Below are positions 1 through 7,806 of a stretch of 64,000 nucleotides of DNA, piece by piece. The stretch's first letter is position 1. The number at the start of each line of letters is the position of its first letter. Made by a program: the position numbers and the translations under genes. This DNA comes from UBA12191 sp964422295 (GTDB lineage: Bacteria; Planctomycetota; UBA8108; UBA1146), in assembly GCA_964422295.1 (NCBI GenBank), contig CAYRAM010000005.1, forward strand, positions 65,264-129,263, given 5' to 3'. The notes under the pieces are model-generated. The model saw nothing but the letters and a program-made list of their open reading frames with translations, was not told the origin of the DNA and made no database searches.

Positions 1-1092
1 AGGATGCAGCGTTGGTGTCAGCAGAATGAAACCCAACATCAGGATGCGGGTCGCCCGCCAACTCTCCTGATCGCGAACCGCCCAAGCCAACCACAACCAA
101 GCGGCGATCAGTCCAAACCGGATCATGCGCGTCACGGCATCGTTGGCGTCATGAACATCAGCGCCAAAAAGTGTGCCTATCGGCTCAAACAGCAACCCGC
201 CCGAATACCAACTCATGGCGTAAGCACCCAACCCATCGATGGCAGCGATGCTCCATCCCGACAGATAAAGAGCGGCGGTCCCAAACAGGCCGCCGCAAAA
301 GATGGCGAGGGATGCCCAGCCCATCTTTTTGACCAGATGAAACACCAACCCCGCTGGCACCAGGAGCGTCGCCGTTGACAGCGACAAAAAACCGGCACCT
401 CCCCAGCGCCGCTTGCCCTCGATAAAGATCAAAGCCAACCCCAGGAGCAACAAGGCCAGAAAGTGCACATGTGCGCCGATGGCGCTCTCAAGAATCGGCA
501 GTGGATGCCAACACCACAGGATACTGCGGCGCACATCGCTTCCTCTTCGGTGCAGGATTCGGCACAACAACAACCCGATGACGAGATCGATGGCCACCAT
601 CGATCCTCGCCATATCGATTCGGAGCGCCCGCTGATGAGAAACGCCCCTTGGGCCATGGGAGGATAGACGGTCGGCAATTCCTGATGATTGATACGTTCG
701 CGAATCTGCTGCCACTGATCGCCGGCCGCAATCGAATCCAGCGCGGTGTCATCGGGGGCGATGCCGTAAGGCGACAGCCCTTGCCGTTGAACTTCCCCAT
801 CCCACAGATACCGCCAAAGGTCATCGCTGAGAATTGGATCCGCACCGAGAAGCAAGAGCCGCACCAGTGCTCCCCCCAGCAGAATCACCGCCATCGCCTG
901 TGCCTTTGGAACCTTTGAGAGCCACCGATATCCCACCGCCATCCACAGCGCCAACAACAGGGCGAAGAAGATATGGGGAGACAGCGGTTCGTCGTGAGTC
1001 AGGTGGTCGCAGCTTTGCAACCACAGCCACCAACTTCCACAAAACAAGATGAGAAGCAGAACCGAAACGGCCATTTTTTGCGCCGGGGTCAT
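1..1092 (-). CDS. GT-C family membrane glycosyltransferase (mannosyltransferase-like), 3' end outside window
   Basis: The minus-strand frame is open from an ATG at 1092 to the window edge (364 codons), so the C terminus is missing. The N-terminal part holds several hydrophobic segments. After the second or third there is a periplasmic-loop-like motif, DPILSDDLWRYLWDG followed by SPYGIAP. This resembles the acidic first loop of polyprenol-phosphate-sugar-dependent GT-C enzymes (DUF2029/GT87-like mannosyltransferases), which transfer a sugar from a lipid carrier at the outer membrane face. The start ATG overlaps the stop of the upstream hydantoinase gene by 4 bp (ATGA), implying translational coupling. 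The acceptor substrate cannot be deduced. The family call rests on loop motif and topology only. Confidence 0.65.
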   Translation of the reverse strand, partial: MTPAQKMAVSVLLLILFCGSWWLWLQSCDHLTHDEPLSPHIFFALLLALWMAVGYRWLSKVPKAQAMAVILLGGALVRLLLLGADPILSDDLWRYLWDGEVQRQGLSPYGIAPDDTALDSIAAGDQWQQIRERINHQELPTVYPPMAQGAFLISGRSESIWRGSMVAIDLVIGLLLCRILHRRGSDVRRSILWCWHPLPILESAIGAHVHFLALLLLGLALIFIEGKRRWGGAGFLSLSTATLLVPAGLVFHLVKKMGWASLAIFCGGLFGTAALYLSGWSIAAIDGLGAYAMSWYSGGLLFEPIGTLFGADVHDANDAVTRMIRFGLIAAWLWLAWAVRDQESWRATRILMLGFILLTPTLHP

Positions 1093-3032
1093 CGACGGCG
1101 AACCTTGATCCACAGGTCGCCGGATGCATCCGCCATCGCCTCAGAACCCGCCGGGGTCCACGAGAAGGTGGTCCAGCCTTCGATCAATAGCGGTCCCTCG
1201 ACAGGCTTGCCCGGCTCGACAGATCCCTGGGCAAGAAGTGGAATGTTCTGAAATCCTTGGCGCGAATCGAGGTAGACCCGAGTCTCTCTCGCCGGGGCGG
1301 TTTTTTCCTTCAACGAAGATGTCTCTGCCGATTGCCTCGAAGTGACGGTGACTCTCAGGGCGACACCCTCGATCTCCCTTTCGGGCATCCTGTACCCAAA
1401 CCGCTCTTCATACTGTTCCCTGAAAGCAGAGACGGGGTCATCCCCGGGAACAATTTCGAGATCGTGAGATTGTCCGCGATGACGCGCGCGCAAGAATCTG
1501 TCCACCTGCACATCCTGGGGTGGCACGCCTGGCATCCGGGACTGCGCTTGATTCTGCAATGTGTTCGCCAACTCTTCGAGAGAAGCATCCCACCGCTGCG
1601 GCAAGGTTTTGAGCATCACCGCTTCCGACTGTTCACACCATGGGGACTGCAACAATCCCCATGCGCTGAAGCAGCCGGCTCCTGCGGGCACCCGGACCTG
1701 TGGAATTCCGCATGACTGTGCCAACTCCACAGCATGCAGAGCACCCGCCCCGCCAAAACAGACAAGGGTCGTTACTCCCGGATCCTGGCCTCGCTCCTGG
1801 GAGACTCGGCGAAGGGCCCGTTCCATCTCATGATTGGCAACTTCGATGATGCCGAGGGCTGTCCTCTCCAGACTCCAATCGAGAAGCTTTGACAGTCGGG
1901 CGACCGCTTCCCTCGAAGCATCTCCGTCGAGGGTGGTTTCTTCACCGAGCAGAGCCTCCTCAGGCAATCTCCCCAGAACCACATGGGCATCGGTCACCGT
2001 TGCGCGCTCGCCTCCACGACCGTATGCCGCAGGGCCCGGATTCGCCCCGGCACTTTCTGGGCCAACCCTCAGCGCTCCGCCATTGTCGAGCCAGGCGATC
2101 GATCCACCGCCTGCGCCAACGGTATGGATGTCGATCATCGGAACTGCGATCGGCACGCCATCGACGAGAGTGCTGCGCTTGCGGAAGCGGTGGGACTCGC
2201 CCCCGACCAAACTGACATCTGTACTGGTGCCGCCCATGTCAAAGGTGATGGCGGGGGAGCCATCACCACTCTGCTGAGCCGCCATCACTCCTCCGGCTGG
2301 GCCCGAAAGAACCGTTTTCACCGGTTCATCCACCAGAGCGGACCAGGGACGCGCAGAGCCGGCAGAATCCATCACTCGCAGATGCGCCGGTTCCAATTTT
2401 GAAGCAAGGCGTTGCAGATACCCCTGCATCACCGGAGCCAGCACTGCGGCTGCGGTAGCGGTGCTGAATCGCTCCCACTCCCTCGGCTCGGCGGCCACCC
2501 GATGGGAGAGCACGATTGGCAATTGGAGGTCCTCCAACAATTGTGCAACCACTTCTTCATCCGCGCCCGATTCCGTGCTGTGCAACAATCCAACGGCGAT
2601 CGCTTCGAATTGCTGCTCGATGGCCCAGCGCCGCAAGTCGGAGAGTTGCTCCAAATCCACAGCGGTGACCACTTCGCCACCGGGCCCTCTGCGTGCTGAC
2701 AAGCCGAATCGATCTTCTCTGGCGATGAGGGGGGTCCGGGCTACCGGCTCCAAAGCGTGGAGCTGTGGACGATTCTGGCGCCCGAGATTGAGCAGGTCGA
2801 GGAGCCCGGCATTGCTCACAAACCCGGCGCGGGCGTGCTTTCTTTCGAGCAGTGCATTGGTCGCCACGGTGGTTCCGTGAATCACCTCCACTGCATCCAA
2901 TCCATCCAAAGCCTGGAGGATCGATCGGGCGGGATCTTCAGGTGTCGAGGCTACCTTTTTCAGTCGCACCCCGTTGGCATCGGAGATGACGATGTCGGTA
3001 AAGGTGCCGCCGCTGTCAACTCCGATTCGCAA
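1089..3032 (-). CDS. hyuA: Hydantoinase/oxoprolinase family protein (HyuA-like)
   Basis: 647 aa from a TTG start at 3032, preceded by GGGGAGG four bases upstream. The first residues then read LRIGVDSGGTFTDIVI, the usual beginning of the family; a longer form from 3080 would add 16 unrelated residues. The N-terminal phosphate-binding motif GGTFTD and the second ATPase motif FDMGGTSTD are both visible, followed by the GAGGGS and CFGGAGALHA stretches. The family performs ATP-dependent hydrolysis of cyclic amides (hydantoins, 5-oxoproline) or acetone/acetophenone carboxylation, normally with a HyuB-type partner. No HyuB is seen nearby. It overlaps the downstream glycosyltransferase by 4 bp and is divergent from the lipoprotein gene at 3123. 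The substrate is unknown. Confidence 0.85.
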   Translation of the reverse strand: MRIGVDSGGTFTDIVISDANGVRLKKVASTPEDPARSILQALDGLDAVEVIHGTTVATNALLERKHARAGFVSNAGLLDLLNLGRQNRPQLHALEPVARTPLIAREDRFGLSARRGPGGEVVTAVDLEQLSDLRRWAIEQQFEAIAVGLLHSTESGADEEVVAQLLEDLQLPIVLSHRVAAEPREWERFSTATAAAVLAPVMQGYLQRLASKLEPAHLRVMDSAGSARPWSALVDEPVKTVLSGPAGGVMAAQQSGDGSPAITFDMGGTSTDVSLVGGESHRFRKRSTLVDGVPIAVPMIDIHTVGAGGGSIAWLDNGGALRVGPESAGANPGPAAYGRGGERATVTDAHVVLGRLPEEALLGEETTLDGDASREAVARLSKLLDWSLERTALGIIEVANHEMERALRRVSQERGQDPGVTTLVCFGGAGALHAVELAQSCGIPQVRVPAGAGCFSAWGLLQSPWCEQSEAVMLKTLPQRWDASLEELANTLQNQAQSRMPGVPPQDVQVDRFLRARHRGQSHDLEIVPGDDPVSAFREQYEERFGYRMPEREIEGVALRVTVTSRQSAETSSLKEKTAPARETRVYLDSRQGFQNIPLLAQGSVEPGKPVEGPLLIEGWTTFSWTPAGSEAMADASGDLWIKVRRR

Positions 3033-3122
3033 GTTGCCTCCCCAGGACCGGTACAAAGGTGGCTGAAATCCTTTGCACAAATCATCGGTCCCATGCAGGA
3101 TGATGGACGGAAGGACCGCTCC

Positions 3123-3953
3123 ATGAAAGACCGCAGGAGAAATCGCTTCACAGTTGGATCCCGGTGGATCCTCCTGCTGTGTCTGGCGGGTTTATTGACC
3201 AGCTGTTCTTCCCCTTCACAAAGGAAAATTGTGGGGGAGGCGGTTCCTGATCCCGTGATCGAGTCCGAATGGAAAAACGCCCGCAAGGCATGGCTCCTGG
3301 ACGACGTGACCCTCGCCCAAAGCGCATTTTCCCGTTTCGCCGAAAAGTACCCGCAGGATCAGCGCTCGGGGGAAGCCCTCCTCAGTGCCGGAATCTGTGC
3401 CCAGCGCAGAGGTCGGGTGGAAGAAGCGGAGGGCCTGCTGCGGGAAGCGCAATCACGGGGGGGCGCAATTGCAGCGAGGGCTTTGTTGCAGCGTGGCACC
3501 TTGGCCATCGATCTGAACCCCTCCCGGGCTGCAGCTTGCTTCCGCGAAGCGGCACGATGCGCTGTGGATGAAGAGACCCGGAGCGAAGCTCTCTACCAGC
3601 AGGGGGTTGCCCTGCAGCGGATCGGCAAATTTGATGAAGCACGCATCGCCCTGCAGCGCTGCATCGATACCGCTGGCTCCATTAAATACTCGGCGCAGGC
3701 GAGCCTGCGTTTGCAATACGACCCCTGGTTCAGTGTCCAGGTCGGAGCCTTTCTGAAAAAATCGCTCGCGCTCAAACAGGCGACGCGGCTTCAGGACACC
3801 GGATTCCCCGCCGAGATTCGCATGCCCGGCCGCAAGGGCTCGCCATTGCATCGGGTCCTCTCCGGCAGATTCCAGGAACGCTCCGCAGCACAACAACACG
3901 CCAGTCGCATCCAGGCCGCCCTGGGTCTTGAAGATGTGAAGGTGGTTCCATGA
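3123..3953 (+). CDS. Outer-envelope lipoprotein with TPR-like repeats and C-terminal SPOR domain
   Basis: 276 aa from ATG 3123, with AAGGA 7 bases upstream. A lipoprotein signal (basic start, hydrophobic stretch, lipobox LLTSC) is followed by helical repeats. These resemble tetratricopeptide units in which AEKYPQDQRSGEALLSAG recalls YbgF/BamD-type TPRs. The last about 75 residues (FSVQVGAFLKK onward) match the SPOR fold, which binds denuded glycan strands of septal peptidoglycan. A role at the cell wall or division site is therefore inferred. The stop overlaps the start of the next gene (ATGATG), so the two are probably co-translated. It is divergent from hyuA. Confidence 0.75.
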   Translation: MKDRRRNRFTVGSRWILLLCLAGLLTSCSSPSQRKIVGEAVPDPVIESEWKNARKAWLLDDVTLAQSAFSRFAEKYPQDQRSGEALLSAGICAQRRGRVEEAEGLLREAQSRGGAIAARALLQRGTLAIDLNPSRAAACFREAARCAVDEETRSEALYQQGVALQRIGKFDEARIALQRCIDTAGSIKYSAQASLRLQYDPWFSVQVGAFLKKSLALKQATRLQDTGFPAEIRMPGRKGSPLHRVLSGRFQERSAAQQHASRIQAALGLEDVKVVP

Positions 3954-5449
3954 TGTCGGTCAGGAATCTCTCCGGAGGCGTTCTCGCCGCGCTGATCATA
4001 TTCCTCATCTTGGCAGGGTTCACCGCCTTCCGGATCTTCAATGGCATGACCGGCACCGCAACAAATACCGTGAATCACCCCCTGGGGAAGTTGAACAAGG
4101 CGGGAATTCTCGATGGGGGGGTCCGGCATCACAGTTGCTATGGCTACCTCCTGTTAAACAGAAATGTGCGAACCGGCCTCCAAGACCCATTGGTCAGATT
4201 GTTGGGTGACAACGGCAATGTTCTCGCAGAAGCCACCTATTACATCCCGGGAAGCAATGATGATTTTGTCGTGAGGATCCCCGAGGGGCATTCCGGATTT
4301 GCCAGCATCGAAGCGCCGAGCACCTACCGCATTCACACCCGCCTTGCGAATAACGGCTTCTATTCCCTTTTCCCTGCGGGAAAATTCACCGGAACGGTCC
4401 GCGGGCACGCGTTCGTCCTGCGTGGGGAGACCCTCCCCGAGCCGGAACCGCTTCCTCGAACAACCCTCATCATCGAAACCGCAAAGGGTTGGCGCCAAGA
4501 GGTGCAAACCGATGGCATCGGTGGATTCAATGTCGAGATTCCGCCAGGTCCTTTCACGCTTCTCGTGCGCTCCGACAGCCATTCCGATGCCTTCTTCGAT
4601 GATCTCTCTGTCAAAGCGGGGGAAACGCTCGATCGCCAGATCATCTTGCCGGCGGGCTGTGAGTTGGAGGGGTTTGTTCTCGGAAACAACGTCACCCTTG
4701 AAGGAGCCAAAGTCTCCCTGGTGACATCGTTGGAAGACGACGCCGAGACCATCGCCGGAGACAGGGGCCAGTTCAATCTACCCGGACTGACCCAGGGGCT
4801 TGCCACCATCTACATTCAACACCCCGGATATCAGGAGGAGTCTTTCAATCTGTTGGTGCCCGGCGACAAGATCGGCATTCGAAAGCCTTTTCTGCTCAAA
4901 CCGTCCCAGGAATTCACGGCCACGGCGGTGTTGGAGGGGGGCGCAACGGTGAGCGATGCCCAGATCCAAGTACAAAGATCGGGGCAGTTGATCTTTGATG
5001 GGCCTATCGGCGAACTCAACAGGATGAATATCCTCGCCTCTGGCCAAACCTACATCATCTCTGCTCGATATCTTCATCAGCCCGGAAACCCCTCCGCTTA
5101 TCTATTATCCCCACGGCAAACCTGGACGATGCCCGCGGATGGCCCTGGAGTCGCAAAGTTGGTATTGCGGGAGGGCAGTTCGATCACCGGCATCGTACAA
5201 ACCGCTCGAAGCTGGCAGCCCTATGGGGGGGCCTCTGTAAAGATTGAGCCTGTCGATGCGGCGGGTGAGGGTTCCTTCAATGAAATCGTCGTCTGGTGTG
5301 ACCCGGCAGGGAGATTCAAATCCCCGATGCTGCCCCTTGGCAAATATGCGGTGGCCGCTTCTCACCCCCACTTTGGAATGCAGGGGAAACTGATCACCTT
5401 GACTGCGCCTGGCGAATCGTCTGTGGGCTTCATCACTCTTCCTGAATAA
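3950..5449 (+). CDS. Membrane-anchored protein with carboxypeptidase regulatory-like (CarboxypepD_reg) beta-sandwich domains
   Basis: 499 aa. One N-terminal transmembrane helix (about residues 8-28) anchors a long extracytoplasmic region. This region is made of repeated beta-sandwich-like segments: RQIILPAGCELEGFVLG, LREGSSITGIVQTA and KSPMLPLGKYAVAASH are typical of carboxypeptidase regulatory-like domains, which are non-catalytic. The start overlaps the SPOR lipoprotein stop by 4 bp, so the pair probably acts together in the envelope. The 3' end overlaps the convergent lipoprotein gene by 17 bp. The exact function is unknown. Confidence 0.6.
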   Translation: MMSVRNLSGGVLAALIIFLILAGFTAFRIFNGMTGTATNTVNHPLGKLNKAGILDGGVRHHSCYGYLLLNRNVRTGLQDPLVRLLGDNGNVLAEATYYIPGSNDDFVVRIPEGHSGFASIEAPSTYRIHTRLANNGFYSLFPAGKFTGTVRGHAFVLRGETLPEPEPLPRTTLIIETAKGWRQEVQTDGIGGFNVEIPPGPFTLLVRSDSHSDAFFDDLSVKAGETLDRQIILPAGCELEGFVLGNNVTLEGAKVSLVTSLEDDAETIAGDRGQFNLPGLTQGLATIYIQHPGYQEESFNLLVPGDKIGIRKPFLLKPSQEFTATAVLEGGATVSDAQIQVQRSGQLIFDGPIGELNRMNILASGQTYIISARYLHQPGNPSAYLLSPRQTWTMPADGPGVAKLVLREGSSITGIVQTARSWQPYGGASVKIEPVDAAGEGSFNEIVVWCDPAGRFKSPMLPLGKYAVAASHPHFGMQGKLITLTAPGESSVGFITLPE

Positions 5450-6218
5450 GCAACCAGTTGGCGACGAACAGGTTGTACTCTTCCGGATCGGAATCGTTCC
5501 TTTGCGACACGAACAGCAATCGTCGCCCATCTTCGGAAAAGTAAGGGTCTCCATCGAAGCCTGCTGTGGTGGTGATCTTCTCGCTGATTCCCGCTTCGAG
5601 ATCGTGGGCGAAGAGGTCGTATTCGCCCTCTCCTGATTCGCCGCTGTAGACCACGTAGCGCCCATCCGGCGACAGGGTTGGCGCTCCCGCGATTTGATTC
5701 TGTGCGCTGATCACTTGTGGCTCGCCTCCATCGATGCTGACGAGCACTTCTGTGGCGTCGCCCGGCGAGGGGGGAAAGGCCCCGGCGAACACATCTCCAC
5801 CCGATGTCCCGGCAAGCGCAGTGAAACAGCGGATCTCTTTTCCCGATGGGGCGGAGATGATCATCACCCTTGGCTTCGGGGGCTCCTCAGAAACGACTTC
5901 AAGCCCGGTAGCATCGACAAACATGGAGTAGCTTTGAGACCCATCATGGGGAGGGCGCACACTGCTGAACCCTACCTTGCGCCCATTGTCCTGAAAACTC
6001 GGCTGCCGATTGATTCCCCCATCCGTCAGTTGGATCAGGGTGTCAAAGTGGTTTTCTCCGGGGGCATTGTCGACGATGCGCGGCAGGGGCTCTGCGATGT
6101 TTTCACCCCTGGTGGAGGGTCCTTTGGCAATTTCTGTCCCCGGGTTGCCGGTGCAGCCCAGGAACCACGCACAAAAAGAGAACATCAAAAATTGAAGCGC
6201 CAGCTTCCGGATCATCAT
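5433..6218 (-). CDS. Lipoprotein with WD40-like/PD40 beta-propeller repeats
   Basis: 261 aa. A lipoprotein signal ends in the lipobox FLGC. The mature part carries PD40 (TolB-like) propeller motifs: PSFQDNGRKVGFSS, APTLSPDGRYVVYSG and DPYFSEDGRRLLFVSQ, each with the D-G-R turn and an aromatic strand. Only about three clear repeats are present, too few for a full propeller, so it may be partial or oligomeric. Such proteins are generally periplasmic protein-binding scaffolds. It is convergent with the preceding gene and divergent from the YjbQ gene at 6291. Confidence 0.65.
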   Translation of the reverse strand: MMIRKLALQFLMFSFCAWFLGCTGNPGTEIAKGPSTRGENIAEPLPRIVDNAPGENHFDTLIQLTDGGINRQPSFQDNGRKVGFSSVRPPHDGSQSYSMFVDATGLEVVSEEPPKPRVMIISAPSGKEIRCFTALAGTSGGDVFAGAFPPSPGDATEVLVSIDGGEPQVISAQNQIAGAPTLSPDGRYVVYSGESGEGEYDLFAHDLEAGISEKITTTAGFDGDPYFSEDGRRLLFVSQRNDSDPEEYNLFVANWLLIQEE

Positions 6219-6290
6219 TGTTGGCCTTTCGTGACTCCCTGGCGTAGATTAATCGAAGTGTCAGCACCAAGCACCACGAAAGGGCTCTCC

Positions 6291-6701
6291 ATGTACGGAG
6301 AAGATTTAACCTTCCAAACCCCCGGGAAGGGTCTTCACGAAATCTCCCAACCGTTGGCGGATTGTGTGCACAGGGCAGACATCGAGACAGGGCTTTGCCA
6401 ACTGTTTTTGCGCCACACCAGTGCCAGTCTCATCATCACTGAAAATGCAGATCCATCTGCGCGCAGGGATTTGATGGAATGGTTCGAGCGGCTGGCACCA
6501 GAAAACGATCCCAATTACACCCACACTGCGGAAGGACCCGACGACATGCCTTCCCACCTGAAGGCTGCGGTCACCAGGACCTCGGAAATTCTGCCCGTTA
6601 CCGATGGCAGGCTCGATCTCGGAACCTGGCAGGGGGTCTTCATCTTTGAACACCGAACACGTCCCCACACCCGCACCATCAGCGTGCGTGTCTGGGACTG
6701 A
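6291..6701 (+). CDS. YjbQ/UPF0047 family protein (secondary thiamine-phosphate synthase-like)
   Basis: 136 aa from ATG 6291, with AAAGG upstream. The family signature is complete: CQLFLRHTSASLIITENADP, then DMPSHLKAAV, then the closing ILPVTDGRLDLGTWQGVF and HTRTISV. UPF0047 proteins are small trimeric enzymes; YjbQ has weak thiamine-phosphate synthase activity in E. coli, but its physiological role is unsettled. The length is normal for the family. It is followed 10 bases later by a small unknown gene that has a strong Shine-Dalgarno sequence, so the two probably form an operon. Confidence 0.88.
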   Translation: MYGEDLTFQTPGKGLHEISQPLADCVHRADIETGLCQLFLRHTSASLIITENADPSARRDLMEWFERLAPENDPNYTHTAEGPDDMPSHLKAAVTRTSEILPVTDGRLDLGTWQGVFIFEHRTRPHTRTISVRVWD

Positions 6702-6711
6702 AGGAGGAAGC

Positions 6712-7095
6712 ATGACCGGACCCAAAATCCTCATCGCCTGCGTTGACACCACCCTTCGCAACGGCTGCTTCGACGGAGCTGGGGCAATTGGACTGCGAGC
6801 AGATGCGGTCGGTGACCAAAAGGGGCTCACCAAGCGCTTGTCGAAGGACACTTATGACCTGGTCATCCTGCAAGGAGACCTGCAGGCCGCAGAGCTGGGA
6901 TCTGCAAAACTCCTGGAACTGGAAGAGGGGGCGGATATCTCCGATATCGGTGACCGCATCAAAGGCCTGATCGAGGTTCCTGAATTTGACCCTGAATCAG
7001 TAGAGGATCTTCCTCTGGCATCGCCTCCGCCATGGCAAAGAGACATGCCAGCCAAAAAGAAAGCCAAGACGAGGGATGAGCATTCGGGGGATTAA
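6712..7095 (+). CDS. Hypothetical protein, degenerate response-regulator-like fold
   Basis: 127 aa with a perfect AAGGAGG at the end of the preceding gene. The first 65 residues resemble a receiver domain: ILIACVDTTLRNG at the first strand and YDLVILQGD at the third. The usual phospho-acceptor aspartate and acidic pair are not in place, so a phospho-independent pseudo-receiver is possible. The C-terminal tail is lysine-rich (PAKKKAKTRDE). It is co-directional with the YjbQ gene and convergent with the next gene. No confident family match; the receiver resemblance is an inference. Confidence 0.5.
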   Translation: MTGPKILIACVDTTLRNGCFDGAGAIGLRADAVGDQKGLTKRLSKDTYDLVILQGDLQAAELGSAKLLELEEGADISDIGDRIKGLIEVPEFDPESVEDLPLASPPPWQRDMPAKKKAKTRDEHSGD

Positions 7096-7110
7096 AGCCC
7101 CCGGTTGCGA

Positions 7111-7794
7111 TTACAGACTGGCCAACCATCCCGGGATGCGCACCACCATCAATTCCTCAGCGCTTTTCAGCTCGCTGCCAATGCTGGAAAACTGATCAAG
7201 GGGCAGCGGCTGGCGCCAGCTGGCATTGTCTTCAACAAAGAGCATTTTGGGATTTTTGAGCCACTCTTCAACTCTGAGGAGATGCATTGCTTCGCCATTC
7301 TTTTGCGCAGGCAACTGCAGCCTCAAGCCAGAAGCGCGAACCGGCCTGCCCAAAGGAGCACACGCATCTTCATCCAATCGGAGCGCCTTGTCGGCAAGCC
7401 ACTGGGCTGCCACGCCATCTCCGGGAACACGGATCAGGGTTCGGTGATTGCGCGTCCTTGCGACGATGACAGGGATCTGCACTCGCCGCGACAGAGATTG
7501 CACAACCTCTTCCATCCTGCGGACAAGGAGATCGGAGCCGATGCCGGCTCCTTCTTCTTGAAAGGTGATGCGATCTCTTGAAAACGTCACCCGCGATGCA
7601 CCCTTCTCGGGGGTCGCTGCGGTTTCAAGGCGTGCGCCATCACCGATTCGCATGAAGTTCTCGTAACCGCAGGGGCCCGAGACTTCCATGTAGACTTCTT
7701 TATAAACTTCCAACCCGGCCTGGATCGGCAAATGGACTAGGTCCGCTGAGACCCCCAGCGTGCTGGGGTCGAGGGCGCCGTGGGAATCACTCAT
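7111..7794 (-). CDS. Conserved hypothetical protein, third gene of the XPB helicase operon
   Basis: 227 aa, predicted soluble, without signal peptide or membrane segment. No domain is recognised. It starts 12 bases after the stop of the helicase-associated gene and is co-directional with it, so it probably belongs to the same operon (XPB helicase, partner, this protein). Mixed alpha/beta character, with an arginine-rich patch (RRMEEVVQSLSRR). A nucleic-acid role is suggested only by context. Confidence 0.5.
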   Translation of the reverse strand: MSDSHGALDPSTLGVSADLVHLPIQAGLEVYKEVYMEVSGPCGYENFMRIGDGARLETAATPEKGASRVTFSRDRITFQEEGAGIGSDLLVRRMEEVVQSLSRRVQIPVIVARTRNHRTLIRVPGDGVAAQWLADKALRLDEDACAPLGRPVRASGLRLQLPAQKNGEAMHLLRVEEWLKNPKMLFVEDNASWRQPLPLDQFSSIGSELKSAEELMVVRIPGWLASL

Positions 7795-7806
7795 GCAGTG
7801 CCATCT

